From the NCBI GenBank assembly GCA_963559605.1, contig CAUWLL010000055.1:1-13224 (forward strand): a DNA stretch of 13,224 nt, in the 5' to 3' direction. Each line of letters starts with the position of its first letter. Position 1 is the first letter of the stretch. Below the pieces are notes generated by a model. That model was not told the origin of the DNA. It saw only the letters and a list, made by a program, of their open reading frames with translations, and did not search any database. This stretch comes from Dorea_D sp963559605 (GTDB taxonomy: Bacteria; Bacillota; Clostridia; Lachnospirales; Lachnospiraceae). This document shows positions 5,615-13,194 of this stretch, in pieces. The position numbers and the translations under genes were made by a program.

Positions 5615-6598
5615 CTATCCGATATATTTTCTATGAGCCAATTTAACATTGCTTTGTTTGACCATTGCATATTGCAAAGTCGTATCTATTTTTCTATGTC
5701 CCAAGAGTTGCTGTAACTGTTCAATGGGCATTCCCTTATCTATTGCCATAGTTGCAAGAGTGCGCCTAAATTTATGTGGATGTACCTTACTAAGACCTAA
5801 TTGTTTTCCAAAATTTCGCAATCGCACTTCAATACCACCAATTTTTAATCGTTCATAAGGAGCTTTTAATGATACAAACAGTGCCGGATTATTATCCCTT
5901 CTGCTCTGTAAATAATTCTGCAAATGTATTTTTGTTCTAGCGTCAAAATAAACAACTCTCTCCTTATCGCCCTTCCCAAAAACAACACATTCACGCTCAT
6001 TAAAATCTATATCTTCTCGATTTAATAGAACCATTTCTCCTACTCGCATACCTGTTGATGCCAACATATCAATCATAGCCAAGTCCCTGAGTTCTGTGCA
6101 ATTATCTCTCATCAATTCAAGTGCTTCATCTGAATAAGTTTCCTTAATATTCGTTCCAGTTTTAACCTTATGTATTCTTCTGACCGGACTTTTCAAAATA
6201 TAGTCCTCTTCCTCAAGCCAAGAAAAAAAGCTGGAAAGTATTCGTCTTATATTATCAATCGTAACTTTACTTGAATTTTTATTTGATTGATATTCAGTAA
6301 GGTAACAGCGTATATCATCGGTTACAATATATTTAATACCTTTACCTATACTATCAATCATTGCCTGTATAGTTGCTTTGTAATATTTCAAAGTTTTCTC
6401 GGAACAGCCCTCAATTCTCTTTGCCGATAGAAACAGTTCAACCAAGTTCTGCTCCGATAACCCTTTATCACTTTCTGTTTTTGCAACTTCATAATCAAAA
6501 AGCGTATGTTGCAGTACCTCCTGCAATCGCTGTGTTTGTGCATTGTTCAAATAAGGTAGCATACCCTGAACAATATCCATAATTAAATTCTGTTTCAT
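5615..6598 (-). CDS. Tyrosine recombinase (hsdS invertase)
   Basis: A 327-residue XerC/D-like tyrosine recombinase with an N-terminal SAM-like core-binding domain (about 48-135) and a C-terminal catalytic domain (about 155-327). The catalytic set is complete, counting from ATG 6598: R185 (TGMRVGE), K209 in GKGDKER, H275-x-x-R278 (HPHKFRR), H301 (LLGHRK) and Y310 (TTLQYA). The ATG is preferred over an in-frame TTG six bases upstream because AAGGAG lies eight bases from the ATG but only two from the TTG. It sits inside the invertible region, between the two hsdS loci, and is flanked by opposed core sites. Its likely job is inversion at the TAAACGATAATTTA sites, as for PsrA/CreX-type recombinases of phase-variable Type I systems. 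It flips orientation in several of the possible rearrangements. Confidence 0.88.
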   Translation of the reverse strand: MKQNLIMDIVQGMLPYLNNAQTQRLQEVLQHTLFDYEVAKTESDKGLSEQNLVELFLSAKRIEGCSEKTLKYYKATIQAMIDSIGKGIKYIVTDDIRCYLTEYQSNKNSSKVTIDNIRRILSSFFSWLEEEDYILKSPVRRIHKVKTGTNIKETYSDEALELMRDNCTELRDLAMIDMLASTGMRVGEMVLLNREDIDFNERECVVFGKGDKERVVYFDARTKIHLQNYLQSRRDNNPALFVSLKAPYERLKIGGIEVRLRNFGKQLGLSKVHPHKFRRTLATMAIDKGMPIEQLQQLLGHRKIDTTLQYAMVKQSNVKLAHRKYIG

Positions 6599-6606
6599 AG
6601 TCAATT

Positions 6607-6612
6607 CTCCTT
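6607..6612 (-). promoter_or_regulatory. Ribosome binding site that fixes the recombinase start
   Basis: AAGGAG on the minus strand lies eight bases before ATG 6598 and only two before the in-frame TTG at 6604. The ATG is therefore the better start. Confidence 0.7.
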
Positions 6613-6693
6613 TTATTTAACTTAGAGAACAACTATGGAGCGGTAGTCCCCTGCTTTAACTCCTGCCACTCACAAGAGTTATGGGATATATGT

Positions 6694-6763
6694 TAAACGA
6701 TAATTTACCGTATCAGTCATTGATGGTAGCCTGACCGTTCATTAGCATAGGCAAAAGCCAATC
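6694..6763 (-). repeat. 70-bp inverted repeat, right copy (contains site c)
   Basis: Reverse-complement partner of 5014-5083 at roughly 90% identity. It spans the conserved C-terminal codons and stop of the expressed hsdS and the forward core TAAACGATAATTTA at 6694-6707. It lies between hsdS and the recombinase, so inversion against core b would flip the recombinase and the second N-half without changing either C-half. Confidence 0.85.
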
Positions 6764-7960
6764 ACGAAGTTTTCTTAATTGTTCTGTTTCACGAGCACAA
6801 TTTTTTGCCTTAGTAATTAACGGTTCTGAAATTTTAGAATATTCATAAAGCAATTTGGGATTGCTCGGCATAGCGAAGCGATAGTTTTCAAGAACATCAT
6901 TCCATTTTATGTATGGTTGTTGTGTTCCACTTGAGTGCTGTGTGGCGTACAGAATCGCATTGTCATCGTTTAAGACTTGATATGCATATCCGAGATACTC
7001 ATCCACCTTTGGTTTTAAAACTAATGTAGTAGTTCTTGTAATTCCCGATTGTGCCGAAATACAAACACGATGGAAATAAACACGCATTGCTCCTAATAAA
7101 ATATTGTTTTCTTCATATACTTGGAGACTTGAATTGGCTTCTGCTGCGGATAAACCGCCTGCGAATGTTATCGTTCGTTTTGGGATAACATCAATAGGTG
7201 TATAGTATGCGTCTGTTTGACAATCATCTCGGCTGATAGGCTTTCCAGACACGTTAAATATATCTTTAAGCTGTGCCACTTTCCAGTTTTCCGGGATATT
7301 ACGCTTTAGTTGTTCATTCCAAACCATCTTACCGCCAGATGAGCAGTATGGCTTTCCATTTTCATCCGGAAAATCAAGTTGTGTGAACCAGTAGTCGTAA
7401 ATAAGCTTAGCTTGCTGCTCTAAATTATCGTTTATCGCATTATTATTGGCAATTTTTTCATCAATAGCCCATAACAAATTTGCAATTTTTTGTTGAGAAA
7501 TTACATCGGGGATTTCAACCTCAACATCATAAATTTTTTCAGGCGATGTATGCTTTACCTTCGTACCTGATGAACTTCGTTCTAACTGCTCTCTTACACT
7601 TTTTGTCATAAAAAGATAATATGCAAATAATTTGTTCAAACGTTTTTCATCACAAGTAATCAGTCCTATTCGCTGATTATGCAAGTATTTATTATTTTCA
7701 GGAACTAACGCTGTACTTCCTAAAAGTCCCTCTGCCTGTTGTGTCATGGCAACTATCAAATCGCCTTTATGACACAAATATTCCTTTGGATAAGTTCCTG
7801 TATAGTAACGTTCTTTCCCATTATTAGGCTTGAATCCCCCTTTTTCAAAAAAATTTCCCGGAGTTAAAATACTTTGTTCTCCATCTTCCGCAAAATACTC
7901 TCCCTTAAAAGCCCACCCATGCTTTACTGATAGTATTTCTCCAAGTTTCATTCTATTCAT
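6713..7960 (-). CDS. hsdS: HsdS, Type I specificity subunit (expressed copy)
   Basis: A full-length 415-residue specificity subunit that sets the DNA target of both HsdM and HsdR. It contains a first target-recognition domain (about 1-150), a central conserved helix (QQKIANLLWAIDEKIANNNA then INDNL, 156-180), a second recognition domain (about 181-385) and a conserved C-terminal segment, LRKLRDWLLPMLMNGQATIND. The ATG overlaps the end of hsdM by 8 nt, and AAGG in the hsdM end serves as ribosome binding site. Core d (7421-7434) encodes N-D-N-L at the junction of the two halves, and core c lies just after the stop. The C-half is thus a replaceable cassette. Inverting 6694-7434 would cut the protein to a half-subunit ending in PYQSLMVA. 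Confidence 0.93.
   Translation of the reverse strand: MNRMKLGEILSVKHGWAFKGEYFAEDGEQSILTPGNFFEKGGFKPNNGKERYYTGTYPKEYLCHKGDLIVAMTQQAEGLLGSTALVPENNKYLHNQRIGLITCDEKRLNKLFAYYLFMTKSVREQLERSSSGTKVKHTSPEKIYDVEVEIPDVISQQKIANLLWAIDEKIANNNAINDNLEQQAKLIYDYWFTQLDFPDENGKPYCSSGGKMVWNEQLKRNIPENWKVAQLKDIFNVSGKPISRDDCQTDAYYTPIDVIPKRTITFAGGLSAAEANSSLQVYEENNILLGAMRVYFHRVCISAQSGITRTTTLVLKPKVDEYLGYAYQVLNDDNAILYATQHSSGTQQPYIKWNDVLENYRFAMPSNPKLLYEYSKISEPLITKAKNCARETEQLRKLRDWLLPMLMNGQATIND
7421..7434 (-). repeat. Inversion site d (reverse), inside hsdS
   Basis: TAAATTATCGTTTA on the plus strand, reading AAC-GAT-AAT-TTA (N-D-N-L, residues 177-180) in hsdS. Together with site a it shares the extra base G after the core. 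It marks the exact point at which N-half and C-half modules join, and the frame is the same in all hsdS segments of the window. Confidence 0.82.
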
Positions 7961-9587
7961 ACTTTACCTTCTTTAACTGCTCCATAATTTCCGTTTTCAG
8001 TTTGTCGCCCTCTGCAAAATATTCCTGTAACTTCTCTGCATAGGCATTCATACGAGCATTAAACTCGTCCTGTGACAATTCAACATATTCGATTTTTACA
8101 TCAAAATATTGTCCAGCCGCAAGCGAATACTTCTTTTCTTTGATTTCATCATAGGTAACAGCAACTGAAAAATCATCAACAGCTTCTTTATTAAGGAATG
8201 TATCGACAATTTTATCAATCTCAAAATCACGAAGTCTGCGTTTCTGATTATTACCGTCTTTATATTCTTCTCCCAGTTTTGAAGCATCTATCAATACAAC
8301 CTTATCTGTTTTTCTTGAATTATCAAAAAATAATACTGATACATTAGTTCCGGTATTAGCAAATACATTGGAAGGCATACTAATACAGCCATAAACGATA
8401 TGTTCATCTACAATATGTTGTAATATTTTCTTTTCTACGCCCGACTTTGCAGTTATAAATCCGGTAGGAACTACAATCGCACCTTTTCCGGTTGATTTCA
8501 ATGAATTAAGAACGTGCTGAATGAACAACGTATAAATCGCCATACTCTCTTTCTTCTTGGCAGGTACTTTCGGAACTCCCGCCCAAAAACGAACAGGCAT
8601 TGCTGCTATACGCTCTCTTGTATCTGAGAAATCCATCTTAAAAGGCGGATTTGAAACTACATAATCAAAAGTTCTTAATTCCTGTCCATTATCACTCTTA
8701 TGATATGGAGCAATCAGCGTATCTCCTTGAATTGCGTGGTCAAGAGAAGATACCAAGCTGTTCAGGATAAGATTAAGTTTTAACATTTTATTACTTCGCT
8801 GTGAAATATCCTGTGCAAAAATCGTACACTTATCTTCGCCAATTTTATGGGCAAGAGCCATCAAAAGTGTTCCTGTTCCGGCTGATGGGTCATAACACTC
8901 AATGCTATGTAAATCAGTTGCATTTCCAACAAGCAATCTTGCCATAATCGTTGCAATAGCGTGAGGAGTATAATACTCTGCATACTTACCACCGCCTGCG
9001 GTATTGTAGTCCTTTATCAGATATTCAAATATATCTGCAAAGAAATCATAGTGCTTCTCAAATGCTTCTTCAAAAGAAAAGTTTACCAACTTATCAACCA
9101 AAGCACGGGCAAAAGGTGCTCTTGCTGTATCGTCCGTTACATACTGTGTCAGCTTTTCAAAAAGCGGTATTTTTGTATTCTGAGCAGTCTGAGTTGAAAA
9201 TATATCAATATTCTTATCTGCTATATCTGTCATCGTGCTGTCAAAGATTAAATCAAAATCGCCCTTTGCCTGCTGATTCCATAAGTTGGCAATAAGATGT
9301 TCCGGATTAAGTAATGGAATATCTGACGGTAAACTATCAAAAATATCCAAGCGGTCATCTTCTAACATTTCTGCATAAGCAAGTTCCCATTTTTCAGCAT
9401 TTTTAAGAACCGGACTTACTTTTTTTACTTCATATCCGAACTTATCATTAAGGAACTTATAAAGGAAAACCTGTGTGATAATTTTATATTCGTTACCATC
9501 GTTTCCCATACCATAGGTCTGACAAGTTGCTTTTAAGGCATCTATCAACTCTATGGTTTTTTCTTTTATCGTCTTTGTTTCTTCCAT
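7953..9587 (-). CDS. hsdM: HsdM, Type I DNA methyltransferase subunit
   Basis: A 544-residue N6-adenine methyltransferase subunit. The N-terminal helical HsdM domain (about 8-150) precedes the catalytic domain: EYYTPHAIA (204-212), motif I DPSAGTGT (233-240) for S-adenosylmethionine, and motif IV NPPF (313-316) for the target adenine. A C-terminal helical tail (about 490-544) probably contacts HsdS. Length is close to EcoR124-type subunits. The ATG at 9587 follows the hsdR stop by 11 nt, with AAGGAG upstream, and the gene end overlaps hsdS by 8 nt, indicating coupled translation. Two HsdM with one HsdS form the methylase; HsdR adds restriction. The motifs are intact, so methylation should persist whatever the hsdS state, with the target set by the current HsdS. 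Confidence 0.95.
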   Translation of the reverse strand: MEETKTIKEKTIELIDALKATCQTYGMGNDGNEYKIITQVFLYKFLNDKFGYEVKKVSPVLKNAEKWELAYAEMLEDDRLDIFDSLPSDIPLLNPEHLIANLWNQQAKGDFDLIFDSTMTDIADKNIDIFSTQTAQNTKIPLFEKLTQYVTDDTARAPFARALVDKLVNFSFEEAFEKHYDFFADIFEYLIKDYNTAGGGKYAEYYTPHAIATIMARLLVGNATDLHSIECYDPSAGTGTLLMALAHKIGEDKCTIFAQDISQRSNKMLKLNLILNSLVSSLDHAIQGDTLIAPYHKSDNGQELRTFDYVVSNPPFKMDFSDTRERIAAMPVRFWAGVPKVPAKKKESMAIYTLFIQHVLNSLKSTGKGAIVVPTGFITAKSGVEKKILQHIVDEHIVYGCISMPSNVFANTGTNVSVLFFDNSRKTDKVVLIDASKLGEEYKDGNNQKRRLRDFEIDKIVDTFLNKEAVDDFSVAVTYDEIKEKKYSLAAGQYFDVKIEYVELSQDEFNARMNAYAEKLQEYFAEGDKLKTEIMEQLKKVKYE

Positions 9588-9598
9588 TGTGTTCTCCT

Positions 9599-12500
9599 TT
9601 ATGCCACTGAATAAGTCTGGTTATACTGGTCAAGATACTGTTTTGTAATCCTGCTCTGTATAAATACTCTATCCTCACGAGCACTCGCTATTCCCAACTT
9701 ATCAATGCCTGCTTTTATTTGTGTCATAACCGTTCTCTCAAAATATGCGTCTTTCTTCAATATATCATTTCTGTCATACACTTTCTGGTCAATATCAGAC
9801 TTAATAGAAAGCAAAACATTCATAATAGACATATCATATTCTGAAACAATCGGCTGTTTATTTGCTGCTTTTCGAGCAAGATTTTCTTCCCTGATTCTTT
9901 TATGAACCCTTGCGAATTTCGCATCGCCATTATATTTTCTCAGCAGAACCGTGTTTTTCTTCTGCAATTCATCAAGCTTTTTCAGAATATCTTCCAATTC
10001 CTTTCCTTGCTCCTCAATCTCAGATACACTCTTAGGTTCAAAACCATGTTGCTTGAAGCGAAGCAAAAATGCTTCCTGCAAAGTAATAAACTCAGGGTCA
10101 TCAGGGTCGATATTCTGAGTAAAGGCACGAACAGTCTTTTTATACTTTTCTGTTACTGCGTCTTTACCACCGACGATTTTCAATTCTTCCTCGCTGATTT
10201 TGCTGAAATTAAAAGTAATATCCTCCATTGCTTCATTGACAAGCAACTTTGTGGTATCATCACTTGCAAAAAGTTCTTTCTGATTTATGTTATCAATATG
10301 ATGCTGCACCTCTGAAATCAATGAAGGCAACTTTGTTAATTCCATTTTTGCAAATGTTTCCTTCAATTCATCATCGCCAAAGGTTCTTACCAAATTACAA
10401 CAGTCACGAGCAGCAATAAGAATTTTTTTAAGTTTAAGCAATTCCTGCTTATCCTCAATCGTAGATATTTCCGAACTAAATTCTTCTGCATTATCTGTGG
10501 TGTAGTTAAAAAGAACCTGCTGCACTTCCTGCATTTGTTTAATGAGTTCTGCCGGGTCTTCAATAACCTGTTTGAATGTATCTGTTTCATTTCCCGCACC
10601 AACTTCATTCGGGTCATTAAAACGGTTCAGCTCTTTGAGGTATGCTTCATTTGTTTCCTCAAAATTCCTTTTTATATTTGCAAAATCAATGACATAACCA
10701 TAATGGTTTTCTTTATACGGTCTGTTGACTCTTGTAATTGCCTGCAACAAATTATGGTCTTTCAATTTTCGACCAAAATACAGGCGTTTCAATCTTGGTG
10801 CATCAAATCCGGTAAGAAGCATATTGAAAACGATAAGAATATCAACTGTCATATTATTTTTGAAGTCATCAATAATCTTATCTCTTGTATCTTTGTCATC
10901 ACTATCGTAAAGTATAAGTCCAGCTCGCAAATGACTTTTCATAGAAGCGTCTTTATTAAGTTCTGCTTGAATTTCATCAAAATACGCAAACAACTTCCTT
11001 GCCTGCTCACTTGTTTCACAAATGACCATACCGCCGAGCGTATTATCTCCCTGAATTTGTCTAAATCTCTTTAGGTCAGAAATAATATATCTAAGCAACT
11101 CTTTGACATAGTTATCGTGTTCAACAATCTGACTTTTCTTTACGTCTTTCTTTTCTACCAAAGTTTCAAGTTTTTCGTAAATCTCAGAAAGTCGCTCTTT
11201 ATACTGAGTTTCTATGTCCTCACGGATAATTTTCAGCGTATATCCATCTAAAATTGATTTGTCATAATAGTATGTATGAATATAATTACCAAAAACTCTC
11301 CAAGATTCTCTTTCTTCTTTCAAAAGCGGTGTTCCTGTCAACGCAATCTTTATTGCATTTTTATCTGCATCAAGAAGATTAGCCAAGAATGAGCCTTCTG
11401 GTTTATACCCTCTATGTGCTTCATCAATAATAAACACCCTCTGCAAATTCGTTGCATACGCAGGAAGGTCAACTTTTGACCTATCTTCAGCAAAACGCTG
11501 TATATTTACTACTGTAATTTCAGGTTTTCCCGTATTTCCCTCTTGTGCTTGATTGTTACGGAACTGCTCCATAAGTTCAGCACGGGAACTTGCCGTTTTC
11601 ACAACCAATCCACGAGCTTCAAATTCTTCTGAAGCCTGTTTCAGCAAATCAAGGCGGTCAACAATGAAATAAAACTTTGCAACTTTATTTTGTTTGCTGA
11701 AATAGTCAGAAAGAACATAAGTAAGATAATAAGAAAGGGCTGTCTTTCCACTACCTTGAGTATGCCATATAACACCTGAATTAACACCTTCATCAATCTT
11801 ACTTCTTACTGTTAAGGCAGCAAACATCTGTTGATAACGCATTATATGTTTCTGCTCAATAAACTCTATCTTGCCATTTATTTCTTTATGAAAACGAACA
11901 TAGGCAATTCCATATTTTAATATAAATAACAATCTTTCAGGACTGCACATAGATGTCAGTACTCGATTGGTCGGTGTAAAGGTATCTAAATTTGTTTGAT
12001 ATTCCGGAGAAGTATGAATAACCTGACAATTAAAGTCAGTCAATATCTTCTTTTCAACAATCGGGTCAATATCCTTATATGGGAAATCTGCATTATAAGG
12101 TGCAATATCCAGATTTGTAGGATTTTCTTCTCTGAAACAGTTGAACGGTGCAGACTGTTTTGCCGTCGTACAATAGAATGCCCCCTGAACCGGAACAATA
12201 CCACCCATAGTGTCATATTCCATATTATTAGAGAAAATCATCAACTGTGTAATATTCAAAAATCTCCTAAATTTTTTATTAGGAAATCTCTTTTGGTTCA
12301 TTCTCTTGCTTTCTGCAACCATACCGCCGTGATTATTCGGCTTCTTTACTTCAACAAATACAAGTGGAAGTCCATTTACAAACAATGTAATATCAGGTCT
12401 AAATTCATCTTGGTCACGCTTACAAGTGAACTCGGCGGTAAAATGATATGTATTATTCTTTGGATTTTCAAAATCCACCAATCTAACAGGCGAAACAGAC

Positions 12501-12784
12501 GATAAACGCTCGTAAAAACTACGTCCTATATCATCATTATCTAATTCCTGCCTAATAGTTTTCAATGTCTGTTCCGCTTCTCCTGCGTGGGTAGGATTAA
12601 GCCGTGCGAACTGCTCCTTGAAAACGTTAATTAAAATATTGGTATCAGGGTCATATACTGTGCTTGCCACATCTTCAGTTATTTTCCCGAAATAGGTATA
12701 ACCAAGGCGTGTCAAATGAACCATTGCTGGCATTTGAACACGGGTAGCTTCGTTAAACATATTTTTCTTACCACTTGCCGCCAT
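9599..12784 (-). CDS. hsdR: HsdR, Type I restriction endonuclease/translocase subunit
   Basis: A 1061-residue motor and nuclease subunit. The N-terminal PD-(D/E)xK nuclease has RPDITLFV (P130-D131) and VEVKKP (E145-x-K147). The helicase-type ATPase follows: Walker A TQGSGKT (342-348), DEAH box (454-457), motif III LTGTP (482-486), LLTGFDAP (656-663) and motif VI QAITRVNRPY (681-690). A helical C-terminal region (about 730-1061) likely docks on HsdM/HsdS. All key residues are present and the length fits EcoR124-type HsdR. AGGAGG lies eight bases before ATG 12784, and the upstream regulator ends 17 nt away, so the two are probably co-transcribed. The complex translocates DNA past unmethylated targets and cuts at a distance. 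Confidence 0.96.
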   Translation of the reverse strand: MAASGKKNMFNEATRVQMPAMVHLTRLGYTYFGKITEDVASTVYDPDTNILINVFKEQFARLNPTHAGEAEQTLKTIRQELDNDDIGRSFYERLSSVSPVRLVDFENPKNNTYHFTAEFTCKRDQDEFRPDITLFVNGLPLVFVEVKKPNNHGGMVAESKRMNQKRFPNKKFRRFLNITQLMIFSNNMEYDTMGGIVPVQGAFYCTTAKQSAPFNCFREENPTNLDIAPYNADFPYKDIDPIVEKKILTDFNCQVIHTSPEYQTNLDTFTPTNRVLTSMCSPERLLFILKYGIAYVRFHKEINGKIEFIEQKHIMRYQQMFAALTVRSKIDEGVNSGVIWHTQGSGKTALSYYLTYVLSDYFSKQNKVAKFYFIVDRLDLLKQASEEFEARGLVVKTASSRAELMEQFRNNQAQEGNTGKPEITVVNIQRFAEDRSKVDLPAYATNLQRVFIIDEAHRGYKPEGSFLANLLDADKNAIKIALTGTPLLKEERESWRVFGNYIHTYYYDKSILDGYTLKIIREDIETQYKERLSEIYEKLETLVEKKDVKKSQIVEHDNYVKELLRYIISDLKRFRQIQGDNTLGGMVICETSEQARKLFAYFDEIQAELNKDASMKSHLRAGLILYDSDDKDTRDKIIDDFKNNMTVDILIVFNMLLTGFDAPRLKRLYFGRKLKDHNLLQAITRVNRPYKENHYGYVIDFANIKRNFEETNEAYLKELNRFNDPNEVGAGNETDTFKQVIEDPAELIKQMQEVQQVLFNYTTDNAEEFSSEISTIEDKQELLKLKKILIAARDCCNLVRTFGDDELKETFAKMELTKLPSLISEVQHHIDNINQKELFASDDTTKLLVNEAMEDITFNFSKISEEELKIVGGKDAVTEKYKKTVRAFTQNIDPDDPEFITLQEAFLLRFKQHGFEPKSVSEIEEQGKELEDILKKLDELQKKNTVLLRKYNGDAKFARVHKRIREENLARKAANKQPIVSEYDMSIMNVLLSIKSDIDQKVYDRNDILKKDAYFERTVMTQIKAGIDKLGIASAREDRVFIQSRITKQYLDQYNQTYSVA

Positions 12785-12801
12785 CTTCAGACCTCCTCAT
12801 A

Positions 12802-13008
12802 TCATTCGTCTAATATGACTTCACATACATCGCCAATATCACAATGAAATACTTTGCAAATTCTCATAAGCACATCAAGGGATACTGTTTCATTCTTATT
12901 TAATTTTGTTGCAACAGACGATGAAATCTCCGCAGCACGCATTAAATCTTGTCTTTTCATTTGATTATCAATCATAAGTTTTTGAAGTTTGTTGTAGCTT
13001 ATTCTCAT
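12802..13008 (-). CDS. Small Cro/C1-type HTH regulator
   Basis: A 68-residue protein consisting only of an XRE-family helix-turn-helix domain (YozG-like). The HTH reads KRQDLMRAAEISSSVATKLN (about 18-37), and LDVLMRICKVFHCDIGDVCE (44-63) forms the closing helices. ATG 13008 has AAGGAG eight bases upstream. It is the first gene of the operon and precedes hsdR by 17 nt. A regulator at this place may control the timing of restriction or repress its own promoter, in the way of controller proteins of other restriction systems; this is inferred from position. An inverted repeat CTGTAAC/GTTACAG spans its leader and could be its operator. Confidence 0.88.
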   Translation of the reverse strand: MRISYNKLQKLMIDNQMKRQDLMRAAEISSSVATKLNKNETVSLDVLMRICKVFHCDIGDVCEVILDE

Positions 13009-13049
13009 CTGTAACGCTCCTTCGTATTCTCCGTTCCTTTTGGTTACAG
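13009..13049. promoter_or_regulatory. Possible operator: spaced inverted repeat
   Basis: CTGTAAC at 13009-13015 and GTTACAG at 13043-13049 form a perfect 7-bp inverted repeat with a 27-nt spacer, and GTTAC recurs at 13049-13053. The repeat lies between the promoter's -10 box and the start codon of the HTH gene and includes its ribosome binding site. It is a plausible autoregulatory site, but seven-base matches can arise by chance. Confidence 0.3.
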
Positions 13050-13062
13050 TTACTCATTTGAC

Positions 13063-13091
13063 ATTATACTATGAATAATCTATTTTTTCAA
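13063..13091 (-). promoter_or_regulatory. Promoter of the regulator-hsd operon
   Basis: On the minus strand TTGAAA (13091-13086) is followed after exactly 17 bases by TATAAT (13068-13063). This is a near-consensus housekeeping promoter. It lies about 55 bases before the HTH start codon and is the best promoter I see for the whole hsdR-hsdM-hsdS-recombinase series. Confidence 0.75.
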
Positions 13092-13171
13092 GATATAGGG
13101 GTTTATTCGCAACTCCTATCCGACAAGGTGTCACTTTTTACAGACACCTAATACAACTCTTTTAAAGAATA

Positions 13172-13194
13172 ATAAAAAAGTGTCTCCGACACTT
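13172..13194 (-). terminator. Rho-independent terminator of the gene to the right
   Basis: On the minus strand AAGTGTC, the loop GGA and GACACTT form a 7-bp stem with a tight 3-nt loop, followed by TTTT within a run of six T (13179-13174). It probably ends a minus-strand transcript entering from beyond the window. A further inverted repeat (AGGTGTC 13126-13132, GACACCT 13143-13149) and CCCCTCA/TGAGGGG (13206-13223) lie nearby without clear T-runs. Confidence 0.65.

Larger units (their letters stand above)
4484..7434. other. Invertible hsdS region (phase-variable specificity locus)
   Basis: The region is bounded by opposed copies of TAAACGATAATTTA at 4484-4497 and 7421-7434, with two further copies at 5070-5083 and 6694-6707. 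Plus-strand orientations run forward, reverse, forward, reverse. It contains a silent C-half of hsdS, a second N-half of hsdS, a tyrosine recombinase, and the C-half of the expressed hsdS. Inverting 4484-7434 swaps the C-half attached to the expressed N-half. Inverting 4484-5083 would build a second complete hsdS. The design matches known Type I shufflons with a linked recombinase; inversion itself is inferred, not observed. Confidence 0.85.

Noticed and set aside
5615..6598. Recombinase as a phage or integrative-element integrase with att sites
   Set aside because: No tRNA, excisionase or phage genes are present, and the gene sits between opposed hsdS repeats, which fits an invertase better.
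8961..9295. Two plus-strand frames opposite hsdM
   Set aside because: Antisense to a fully conserved hsdM, with no ribosome binding site; composition is that of a shadow frame.
10535..11074. Long open frame on the plus strand opposite hsdR
   Set aside because: It is antisense to the conserved helicase region of hsdR, has low-complexity F/I/C-rich composition and no ribosome binding site; a shadow frame.
12141..12160. A fourth GTGCAGAC copy inside hsdR
   Set aside because: Only the left arm GTGCAGAC is present; the right arm does not match, so it is chance.
11996..12505. Plus-strand open frame opposite the hsdR N-terminus
   Set aside because: It lies antisense to the intact nuclease domain, has no recognisable motif and no start signal.
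87..13149. The GGTGTC-containing hairpins at both window ends as boundaries of one mobile element
   Set aside because: Only six to seven bases are shared, the surrounding sequences differ, and both look like ordinary hairpins or terminators.
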